NCBI GenBank assembly: GCA_015178975.1
Contig: WHVD01000040.1
Location: 601,609-665,608 of the forward strand
Direction of reading: 5' to 3'
From: Hysterangium stoloniferum
Taxonomy: Eukaryota; Basidiomycota; Agaricomycetes; Hysterangiales; Hysterangiaceae
Length of the DNA: 64,000 nucleotides
The translations under genes were made by a program, and so were the position numbers. Positions 45,170-54,651 of the stretch are shown piece by piece; position 1 is the first letter of the stretch, and each line of letters opens with the position of its first letter. The notes below the pieces were generated by a model. The model did not search any database and was not told where the DNA came from. It was given only the letters and a program-made list of their open reading frames with translations.

Positions 45170-45382
45170 GAACTCTGCCAATGTGAGCCCTAAGAAGTCT
45201 GCCAATGCCAATGTTGCAGATTGTAGTGACAACATCGAAATTTGCAATCCTATGGAACATGCAATGGGTGTGTACTGCACAACTACAATAGTTCACATTT
45301 GGGGAGTCTTTGTTCAAATGCTTCAATTAAGGGATTGTGTTGAAATATGGTATATATTTAGTTAGTAATCTTGCACTCTTTT

Positions 45383-47520
45383 CAAATGTGAAGTGCATAT
45401 ACTGTAATGCATGTCCTGTGAGAAATGAAAGTGCAAAATAATAGAAATACTAGATATAAGACAATAACTAGGTAGATGCAATAAGCAAGAAGAACTAAAT
45501 AAAGTATCAATGAGTAGGATCTCACCTCAGTATTGGCACAATGAAGGCCAAATTCCTGAAGTGACACTATATAGGATGGCTTGTATTTATGCTATCTATG
45601 AACAAAGAAAATGTGGCAACAAAAGAAATATTATATGGAATGTGATGGGAAGTCTTTGAGACAATAGATGAAGGAACAATTAAAATATAATTGATTAGAG
45701 ACATCTTTTTGTTTTCTGAATCCGTCAAACCCCCAGGTTCTTATTAAATAGAAGACTTCATTTAAATGAGATTAAATCCTTTATCTTACAAGCCTTGCAA
45801 AGGTTAAGAAACCTGTGAGCTATCCTATTTTGCCTTTAATGTGTACTCACAAACACCTACTCAACTAATTTATAGAAGACCCTTTGATAAGGGGCAAGAG
45901 TTTCTTTAGTGAGTACTTATGCTTTACTTTTTGTTTATCTTTTTCTTTTTCTAACTTGCTTATCTAGTCCAATGTCACAAGGCCATGTCATATATCCAGA
46001 GGGTATCCCTGCCTATCTAAACATGCAACACATCAGATTTGAGTGTTATTGTTGTCACCTGTATTCCTATTTGTAGAGATGAAGACCATTGCTGCACTAA
46101 CCTGTGCATTCTGCTCTGATTCAGCTTAAATGGTAAGTCCGATGGTGCTTATATTGTTAAACATCAAGACCCTAATGGTGTATATCAGTCTCATATTAGT
46201 GTGTATATTGGACTGGTGTAACTATACAGTAGTAGCCTCATTATATACATTTTCTCAATTATATAGGTGCTGGGAGTGGGGAGATGTACCCAAGAACAAA
46301 GGGCAAAAGAACCTTTATGTCTCAGGTCATATTTCCCCCTGATCAGGAAAAGCAGCAATGGTGTGTTTTCTTCACCTTCCAACATATACATATATCATTT
46401 GCTAAATCATGCCTAGTTATTATTGATGAGAAGTATGTGAGTGCCAACCTTGCAGAAAATATCCCACACAGGATAAATATGGCAGTGTGTTGCAGATGTG
46501 TATGTAACAACGAAGATGACCTAATATATCTTTACAGCTGTCTCACCAGTGTCTTCTACTCTATATCACCATAATCCACCTCACACCCCTCTTCATAGGA
46601 GGGTACTTATAACAACTCACAAGTGATCTTCTCTTGCATATGCAGTGAGTCATCCTGTGGTAGCCAGTGAGTACACTTGTATAATTAATAGCTACTTTCA
46701 AATCTCACCAGAAATAGCATTGGTACTGCCTGGTATTCAAGCAGCCTCACAATCCTGACTTCAATGTGCAACCAGAACCCATGCCCTCACTCAGCAGCAC
46801 AAAGTAAATGTACCACACTCACCCCTTTTTTCTACCTCCACTCATTTTCATTCGAGCCAGTTGAGCAGTAGTCCCATCAGCAGAATAGCCCAAGTCACAG
46901 TCATTGCTCAGCTCCCACTGTCGACAGGTCAAGTCATGATCATTTATCTCCTACCAGCAGCTTAGACACCAATCAAGATAGAAGCCCCAATATACTTGAA
47001 TTTTGTGATGAGTGTACTGCTTATTTCCCTCCCAAAACATTCAAGGCAGACTGTCCTGGAGATCATGCATAATGTCTTGCCAAGCAGCTTACCCTCCTAT
47101 TCTTGTTTTTTATTATCATTCTAATTTTTTTTTAATAAGATTGTAAAGTACATATATGTATTTCAATGCTATGAGATCAGGCTAGACTGTGCATATTTAT
47201 AAGTGACTATAGAATTACAAGCAACTTGATATCTAGGTGGACAGACATGTTATTTAACACCTATGGCTTGCATTGTTTGTTACATCAAATCTCGCAACCC
47301 ACTTGCTGATACCTAGGAGCTTATCTTTCCCCCTTTGCTAAGTCAACTGTACCACCTTTGAAAAATGCACTGCTTCTGGCACAACTGATTGAGATTAAAC
47401 CAGTACATGGCCTAATATTGGATTGACCTGACTTGGCTGCATCTCCAGCACAGAATCCTCGGCATGTTATATCCTTGGCTTTACTCAAGTATGTATCATC
47501 TGATCACACCAAATTGAGCA
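45383..47520. other. Unassigned CpG-poor stretch
   Basis: Several short frames (up to 96 codons at 46,284-46,574) show nothing recognisable. Positions 45,900-46,060 weakly resemble 56,770-56,930 (TTTAGTGAGTRCTT and the GTCATATATCCAGA / TTATTTGTCCAGA blocks), so some of this is old F573-associated flank. No credible gene. Confidence 0.35.
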
Positions 47521-47639
47521 CTCACATATGTATCATTATCTGCCCCTCCCCACACCTGACAAAAATCCTTATATTTGTCATTTTCCACATAGAATGCACC
47601 ATCACCAAATAGCGGCAGGTCTGAATCCTCCCAACCACC

Positions 47640-48562
47640 TTTATTATTATGGTGCTAACACATGTTCCCATCTCCAACAAGGACAATTGCATATTTCAAA
47701 TCACTGTTAGAAACACAAGTAAGTCAGCAGAAATTTATTCTATATATAAAGCTACTCCCACATCTGGGTCTTCCCTCCAATTCTTAGGAATATTGATTCC
47801 CGGAATAGGGCATGATACACAGTCTATCCCTATACTGATAACAAGAGAGTCAGCATTCAGTGATGTCATGCATGAACTGCCCTCCATTGGCATTGAATCT
47901 GGTTGAATTGGTGATAAACATCCTATAATGACAAGCAATGTAAGTTGCATCCCAGCACCAGCTTTGAATCAGAGCTTATGTGCACATTCCTTGAGTCTGC
48001 ACTATCTGTTAACCATTCCATCATTCCACAAAAATCCCATGGAGTTAACCATCCTACCAGGTTAAGCATATGAAATAATTTCATGACATTAAATGTGAAT
48101 TCAGTCACTGGACAATGAATAGTTGCTGGGATGAGGGATACATTGAGGAGTTGGTCATGAAGCTCTGGTGCTCCTGCAGTGACACCAACCAATTTGGACA
48201 TTATGAAGACTATTTGTGTCCATCACTGTCAGTATTTGTGATCCACTGCCTGTATTTTCATGAGGGCATCATTCTTATTCATCCCAAATACTAATCCCAT
48301 GAATTCTAATGACTTTTTTTTCAAAGCTTTTTCCATTCCACTTTGTGATGACAAGGGAGTCACCCATGTCCATCAATTGCACACATCCCACACTTCGATG
48401 CCCCATCATCACAGTCTTGGAAAATATATTCTGGAGGAAAACTGCATCCAACCATTCCACTGCATATTGCACCATTTGGTAGACATTCCTGTTTTAACAT
48501 TGCATAAAGTAGATTATGCCGAGGCTGGGAAACATCAGGCCATGTGTTTCCAGATATATTAT
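47640..48562 (+). pseudogene. Unrecognised gene remnant interrupted by a MITE
   Basis: Longer-than-random plus-strand frames with coherent content (QITVRNTSKSAEIYSIYK, LGILIPGIGHDTQSIPIL, CDDKGVTHVHQLHTSH, HLVDIPVLTLHKVDYAEAGK) are separated by stops. The last frame runs into the MITE at 48,563. Sequence beyond it (49,238-49,540) may be its continuation. Family unknown; low certainty that it was one gene. Confidence 0.25.
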
Positions 48563-49237
48563 GGAGGAGATCTGAAAGCTATTAAGTATACCAAATTCTA
48601 ATATACTCTAAATGTCATTTAAACATCTGGGATGTGATTCAAACATAATTTGGTTTTTTAAAACTTTTTGAAAGTTTTAAACTCTCTCATACATTAAAAA
48701 CTAAAGAATCTTTCTGGACACAAGTAGACAATAAAAAAATTAGTAGTTTGAAACACTAATACTTTTAAAAAATAGATACCTTTAGATAGTCCATTCCATA
48801 CATATGTATATCATTGGCACCTCTAAATACATATGTATTACTTCAGAATGGATCTGTCAATCTGAACAGATTTCTACTTGATTCAACATACCCAGAATAT
48901 ATAGGGGGTTTTACTTAATAAAGACAGCTGTGGTGTGAAAAATTTCCAATAATATTTTACATATTTTACATGGAAATAACTACATTACAACTTTTAAAAA
49001 ACAAATTGACAACAAAAGTATTAGCAAGTATTTACATAACTTGGAAAACCATATACAATAGGTTCTATTAATTGACTCTGAATTGTTTAGGATGTAATAT
49101 GGAGAATTGTTTCTTATGGTTGGTGGTTAACAATATAATAGTCTCAGAGGATATATCACTATTTAAAGATGGAGTTTTGTAGAAATATAAATTTTACCAG
49201 TAAACATCTGATATTATAATGATTATGGACAACCTCC
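48563..49237. mobile_element. GGAGG-type MITE, 675 bp
   Basis: Reverse-complement homologue of 31,217-31,891 with identical length. The flanking trinucleotide is TAT on both sides (48,560-48,562 and 49,238-49,240), the complement of the ATA seen at the other three copies. No ORF. Confidence 0.75.
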
Positions 49238-49540
49238 TATGAGTATAACATGGGTGTCATTTCAAGGTAATGTCTATGAGTTGTCATGTAGGTTATAACC
49301 AAACATACCAGCTCAGGGTCATTTTCAAACTATGTCACCATTGTCATCAAGATGGAATTCATTTGGTTCAGGTGCTCCCTGAGAAAACCAGGGCCCAATG
49401 TCAGGTGAGTTGCATTTATGATTATCATATGTTCCATCTCCAAACTGCTCTGGGAGTTGGAGCCTCGCTTGGATGTCTTCAGAATTGAGGGGTATGTCGT
49501 GGGATATCTATGTATGGCATGCCATTGATTGTGCAAGTAA

Positions 49541-50199
49541 TTTTTACTCAGGATGGACCTGTAAAGCCAGCCTCACTTCCTGTTCTTTTTGTTCCAAATA
49601 TCTGCACATTTGTTTTTTTTACCCTTGAAGAAAACATGGACAGTCGAAATTAATGGCAAGGGCAAGTGTGGGCAATAAAAACTGGGCCTTCCATACAAGG
49701 CAACATTTAGTTTGTAAGCACACTGTTCACACTCTGACTCTCAATGTCAATATCACAGGATCTAAATGAAGAATGGTATGTCTATCCCTGTTAATTTGCT
49801 TGTTTGCTCTATATGTTTACACCTCAATATTGCCATGGATTAGTGAGTGATTGGTGTAGGTGTTCTTTGCTTTTCTTCATTGACTTTTTTATGCTATTCC
49901 AACTCACTGACACGAAAATCACGGTGATGGAGCTGACGTTTGAGAATTATCAGTGCTATTCTATTTGGACTCGCTCATAAATCAGAGGCGATTCTAGCCA
50001 TGCCTGAGGCTCGCGACTATTATTCTAAATGTGTGGGCGATGGGAAAAAGTGACTGTATGCGCTATAAATTGCCCCAAACTATGTAGCGTCACACAACTT
50101 GTAAGTCCGGTTACAAAGCAATTTAATCGGGGAGTAATCACACTATCTCTCCTCCTGGTGTTGATAGGATATGTAGGCGTTATCCACAGAGATGATTAT
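49541..50199 (-). repeat. 3' flank of F573 copy C10, plus unassigned DNA
   Basis: Positions 49,860-50,160 match the family 3' flank (compare 22,200-22,440 and 57,500-57,615). Positions 49,541-49,860 are unassigned. No gene. Confidence 0.5.
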
Positions 50200-51869
50200 A
50201 TGTCGTGCCTACATCATGAGGAGGGCCTTTTACAGCCCAACCCTAATTCTTCAACACTGGTGCGGAGTTTGAATTAGACGTTACCGACACACCAGTAAGA
50301 GGTCTGGCGATCATGGAAAGGAAGGAATGAACAATGTGATTTACAAAATGTAGGAATCTACTGCAAAATTCATCGTTGATTGAGCGGCGCATTGTGTTAC
50401 AATGTGGAAGGAAACGAGCGAGAATGGAGATAATATTGAGGCTGCGGACTGTGGTACGCGCGGATTCGGTGTCGGAAGATCTAGTTATTAGTTTGAGGGT
50501 GACCTCGATTAGTCCCTTTCCAGATTAGTTTGATGGGTGGATGTGAGAAGATGGTGGAAAGTAAGATATTGTACCCATACAATAGAAGGGGTCCAATAAA
50601 TGAAGAACCTACATGCAGCTGGTTGATTTGCTCGGTGAAAAGTGTGGTGGCCTCGATGAATGTTTTCAGGGCTCAGACCTCGCGCCACAGTGAATGTAAT
50701 ATGTCCCCATCAATATGAAGTGCGATGACGCGGTATGGATATTTCTGTCGTCCATTATAGCCTCCAATACATCACCAGCAATCTCTCGAAAACACGCATC
50801 TTGGTGCATGCAAGGCACGAAATGCTGTATACGATGCACATCAAAGCGTCCTCCCTATTTTTCTGTTATGGCTTTCGCGATTATGGTTAATGGTGATAAG
50901 TGATTGTGTGACGCACGGTTGTAACCAGAATTCAAAGGAATCTCTGATTGCGGTGAGCTCATGTACAGACAGCTGACACACATGACAGATATTTTCCACG
51001 ATTTTGCTAAGGTTCGCAGCAAGTAAGGAATGCTGATCGGATGACAAAAATCGTGCGAGCTGTGTGATCAATGTTGATGTAACCTCATCCAAGGTGGCAT
51101 GCAGCTGTGATTTGATTATAGCATTGTGAAGCGATGATGGGCCTAGAAAGACGTGAGTATTGTGAGTGTATTCACTGATGGAAGCTGCTTTATCCCGACC
51201 TCATTAGATCAACGCTCTCTTGAATTATTATCCCCAGTCTCGGCAGCGTGACATACCTGAGTAGAAACCTGTCAACGACGTTCTGACATTCCCATGGTCC
51301 ATGCGTCATTCGCTCATATATCATCAATTTTGTCATCAGCGAAGCTTTCTTTGCCCTGTAAAGCACTTGCTTCCAAACCTTTTCCAAACGGACTCCACAA
51401 TAATTGGAAGATGAGCTATCTGACGATGAGACGACTTCCCAGTCTATGTCCTGCCTACGATACGGACTGAGTTTCGTTGTGGCGTTGGTGGGTCTTCCTC
51501 GTATCTTAATATTATTCGGTGGGTCATGGCAATTTCCCTCTCCTTGTAACAGAAAAGATCAGGGCTGTAAACAGTGTCCATACCAAGGATATTTCGTTTT
51601 TCGCACCCATTCTTCCACACAAACTTGCACGTCTTCTTCAAACAATGGCATGTGCTGCTCGTGATGTGTGCTCGGTAACATGACCAGTGCCCATGTTCGA
51701 GCCGGCTCGACACTTCATCTGGGATCTTTCGCTCATTCCCACGTCATCGATCTCCTATCGTTCCAACCTCAACACAGCCGGGGAACCCAAGGGTTGTAGC
51801 CACTCGACCTCTAGTAGAAACGATAGGATATCCTGCCTGTTCGGAGTAATATCGTTGGAGGTTGACATT
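50200..51869 (-). pseudogene. F573 copy C10, internal deletion
   Basis: Minus strand. Exon 1 from the intact ATG at 51,869 to 51,607 carries a premature TAG after GAACGA. Intron 1 (from 51,606) has lost its AG acceptor (CTG). Exon 2 is open to SVDLMR. About 190 nt at the start of exon 3 are deleted, with the junction near 51,138. The rest of exon 3, exon 4 and exon 5 is recognisable, including ELTAIRDSFEFWLQP and the intron 3 donor region. Exon 5 ends in a stop before the usual SIPHDIS end. Non-functional. Confidence 0.8.
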
Positions 51870-51944
51870 GGTGGGTAGCAGTCGGACTCATACCGGAAGG
51901 GAATGCTACGCTTTTAAACCGAATATAGCCCCCGAGAGTTGATT

Positions 51945-52139
51945 TGTTGGAAATTGTGGACTATGACGTGCGAGCGTCGTAGAGTTTGACGTCACACTTG
52001 AAGTCATAGTAGACATCATGATTGATGTCATGGTAAAACCGTGTTTTATTATATATAGTGAACATGTAAATATTGTACTACATGAGTTTTGTAACCTGAT
52101 ACGGTTTCAAGTCCAATCTTCGTTCGTTAAAATTCAACA
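51945..52139 (+). mobile_element. Solo LTR, 195 bp, upstream of C10
   Basis: TGTTGGAAATTGTGG to GTTAAAATTCAACA, flanked by the 5-bp duplication TGATT (51,940-51,944 and 52,140-52,144). It contains a TATA box (TTATTATATATAG near 52,047). It lies about 75 bp upstream of the C10 start codon, just beyond the promoter block. Confidence 0.85.
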
Positions 52140-52144
52140 TGATT

Positions 52145-52317
52145 TCCAGGCATAGATTTGTGGGTGTCTGTATCGACGTATAAGCTCACATCCGTTGGTC
52201 CGTCCTCGCTAGAACCATATTTGGCCTCCCTTGCAAACATTATACTTGATGGGAGGGCCTGCAAGCATCGCAGCTATTTTCTCAGAATTTCCATCTCAAA
52301 GATATGACATGCTCTCC
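52145..52317 (-). repeat. Repeat R3, part
   Basis: Reverse-complement match to 1,605-1,745. It continues at 56,341 beyond the nested insertions, so the whole stack 52,318-56,340 lies inside one R3 copy. Confidence 0.6.
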
Positions 52318-52838
52318 TGTAAACAGGACCACGGTGTATTGTCCAGAGCACGGTAAGATCTAAATTCCTGAAAACTTCCCGGCTACTTATACGGTGCAAC
52401 ACGGTGATTATGTAATCACGCGTGGGCTATAGGAAAGTGCCGCGCAAGTGCCGCGACGTGTTTCTTTTTTCAAAATCAGTAGATACTTCGTCAATTTTGT
52501 ATTGAAAATTACCAAAATAAAATAATATTTCACATTATATCATTAAAACATGAGCACTGTTACATCTAGTGTACATTTTCCTGCTGAAATATACCTTGTG
52601 CACCACTTTAATTGGCACATACTTAGTTTTAGCCCTTCTGTTGACGCAAAGGGGGGGGTATACGTCGGTACACCGTGGACGCGAACAAAAAGCGTTAGGA
52701 TTACTAAGCTACTATACATAATTACGTAGTTTAGCATGAAGTATTCTAGGACCCACAAATGTCATTACGTTGAGATTATTACCGAGCGGCCATAACTTCA
52801 ACACACTCCTTTAATCGAAAACGTGTCAATGACACTCC

Positions 52839-53705
52839 TTAGAATGCGAAGTCAACATCTTGATACGTATTCATCCCATAATCTATGGTGTTACTGGTTC
52901 CATTGATATCGCGGGAGTCGGCAACGTTTGCATTGGAGTAAGTCCTAGAGCTGGGGCAGTCGGTCCCGTAATGACCTCGTCCGCCGCAATTAAAACATTG
53001 AACGTTGGGAGGACGCTTAACTGTGTGGCCTCGGATAGTGGAAAAAGCTTGAGTTTCGACGTTTTTACTGGTAATAGTTAATGTGCGAGGACCAAGCTGT
53101 CGTGACTCTTCGTTCAGTAGGCGGTTGATGACGTATTCGAGAGTGAGTTGTTCAGGTGGAATGGAGTCCAAGCTAACAACGAACTTGTCATAAGATTCAT
53201 CAAGGCCGTTGGTGAGCACCAAAATCATTTCTTCATCTTCGCGAGTTTTGAGCCAATGACGAAGGGCGGTATCCATGTTAATTGATGGAGGGCTGGTTGC
53301 ATGGCTGAGACGTTGCGAGGCGTGCTTCACAGCGGCGATCCATAGCTGCATACTTTGTGAGTCGTCTTTCTTCATGGTCATGAAGTGGCGGCGAGTGGCG
53401 AGACGAGACACGAATCCACGAGCGACGTGTACCTGGCGTAGATTTTCCCAAGAAATGGCGGGGTCGTTTTCATGGAGGTGAGGTATTTGCTCCGGTTCGA
53501 TGCCAAGAGTAAGTTCGGCTTGTGCGAGTTGTTGCTTTTTAATAAATGCGTGGACCAATTTCGAGGAGGGTGAGCCGGGCGGTTGAGTTTCCGAACCGTT
53601 GATGATATCCCACACATCCTTGCGTGTGAGGAGTGCTTTCATGTAGACGCACCATGTGCTGTAGTTCTCCTCACCTAATTTTTGGAAGTGGTTCTCATTT
53701 CCCAT
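52839..53705 (-). CDS. gag: Copia-type gag polyprotein, intact, 288 aa
   Basis: Structural protein of an LTR retrotransposon that binds and packages element RNA in cytosolic particles. It starts MGNENHFQKLGEENYSTWCVY and carries the UBN2-type helical core (KDVWDIINGSE, SWENLRQVHVARGF, MQLWIAAVKHASQRL, DSIPPEQLTLEYVINRLL). It ends with a single zinc knuckle CFNCGGRGHYGTDC at about residues 237-250 and a short tail. Unlike full copia elements, the frame stops about 35 nt before the 3' LTR without protease, integrase or reverse transcriptase. It has no lesions. If expressed it would need pol proteins from an autonomous relative. Confidence 0.9.
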   Translation of the reverse strand: MGNENHFQKLGEENYSTWCVYMKALLTRKDVWDIINGSETQPPGSPSSKLVHAFIKKQQLAQAELTLGIEPEQIPHLHENDPAISWENLRQVHVARGFVSRLATRRHFMTMKKDDSQSMQLWIAAVKHASQRLSHATSPPSINMDTALRHWLKTREDEEMILVLTNGLDESYDKFVVSLDSIPPEQLTLEYVINRLLNEESRQLGPRTLTITSKNVETQAFSTIRGHTVKRPPNVQCFNCGGRGHYGTDCPSSRTYSNANVADSRDINGTSNTIDYGMNTYQDVDFAF

Positions 53706-53879
53706 TTTGGATAAGTAGTCGACGCCGATTTAGAATGGTGAAAGAATGAAAAATGGAAAATGTGGCTAAAAAAAAGCCTAGTGCCAAACAATAAAGTCAG
53801 CGCACTCCCGGTGGTTCAAAACACACCGAGCAGTCTAAGATAGACCAAACAGATACTGTGGAGTCCTTCCCACAAGAAT

Positions 53880-54060
53880 CTACAAACTGCAGAGTTTAAT
53901 GTACCGCCCCAGAGCCCTTCCTGTGCGAGTACTGCGACTTCTAAGCCCTTTAATACGGCCGCTCACTCCTGCAAGTTCACTGTATCGCTCCGGAGCCCTT
54001 CCCATGCGGATACTGCGGCTTCTATGCCCTTCTATACGGCCGCCTGAAAAGATACGACGA
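53880..54060 (-). repeat. Two ~85-bp leader repeats of the gag-only element
   Basis: Two units containing GAGCCCTTCC, a TACTGCG core and ACGGCCGC lie between the 5' LTR and gag. Related units stand at 43,240-43,470 in the older copy. They may be part of a structured RNA leader (packaging or ribosome entry); that role is inference. Confidence 0.55.
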
Positions 54061-54399
54061 GTAACTACTCGAAGGAACGAAAATGCGCGACGACGAATCC
54101 GAACGATAAGTCTGCGGGGCCGATAACCTGTTGACGCAAAGGGGGGGGTATACGTCGGTACACCGTGGACGCAAACAAAAAGCGTTAGGATTACTAAGCT
54201 ACTATACATAATTACGTAGTTTAGCATGAAGTATTCTAGGACCCACAAATGTCATTACGTTGAGATTATTACCGAGCGGCCATAACTTCAACACCTTCCT
54301 TGAGTGGTATTAATTCTCAAATAAACTTATTAAAGTCTTAAATAATAAAATATAACTTCTAAATGACATGGGTTCTAGGTTTACACGAAAAACTTGCAT

Positions 54400-54523
54400 T
54401 GTCGCGGCAGTTACCTTCCTAATTAGGAAGTGCCGCGCAAGTCGCGGCAGTTGTCCTTCCTAATTAGGCCGACTGCCGCGACCTGCGTGGCACTTCCTCA
54501 TTAGGAAGGTAACTGCCGCGACA
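54400..54523. repeat. GC-rich palindromic cluster
   Basis: The 124-bp stretch starts TGTCGCGGCAGTTACCTTCC and ends with its complement. The middle again contains AATTAGGAAGTGCCGCGC and complementary pieces, so it can fold into nested hairpins. The words GTGCCGCGC and GTCGCGGCAG are those of the MULE TIR. A shrunken counterpart (TGTTACAGCAGTTACCTG) is at the same place in the big element near 14,028. Confidence 0.75.
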
Positions 54524-54630
54524 CTGAAACAACTGTACTTGTGGATGAGAGGCTCTAAAAAATTGAAATGCTTTATATTATGTTATATGCTCTTAAAAGT
54601 GAATATTATCTACAAAAAACTTTGTTATCA

Positions 54631-54651
54631 GGGGTTAGGGTTAGGGTTAGG
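54631..54651 (+). repeat. Interstitial telomere-type repeats
   Basis: GGGG followed by TTAGGG, TTAGGG and TTAGG. TTAGGG is the usual telomere unit in filamentous fungi. The homologous place in the other MULE copy (about 14,150) has no such repeat. Confidence 0.8.

Larger units (their letters stand above)
43007..45382 (+). mobile_element. Gag-only LTR retroelement, family 1, with nested LTR
   Basis: 5' LTR 43,007-43,155 (TGTTGAAATATGG to TTCTAACA, 149 bp) and a truncated 3' LTR from 45,338 to about 45,382. The internal region starts GGTTATCGGCCCTGC, has about 85-bp leader repeats at 43,240-43,470, then a gag gene and an AATTAAGGGATTG polypurine-like run before the 3' LTR. An 837-bp solo LTR is inserted in gag (44,077-44,913). 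No pol genes. Confidence 0.8.
52639..54293 (-). mobile_element. Gag-only LTR retroelement, family 1, young copy
   Basis: Two 165-bp LTRs (52,639-52,803 and 54,129-54,293) differ at one position by my reading. They run TGTTGACGCAAAGG to ATAACTTCAACA, and the 5-bp duplication is CCTTC (52,634-52,638 and 54,294-54,298). The empty site is readable in the other MULE copy near 13,922 (AGCCCTTCCTTGAG). On the minus strand a GGTTATCGGCCCC run follows the 5' LTR and TTAAAGGAGTG precedes the 3' LTR. The 1,655-bp element has one gene, gag. Confidence 0.92.
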
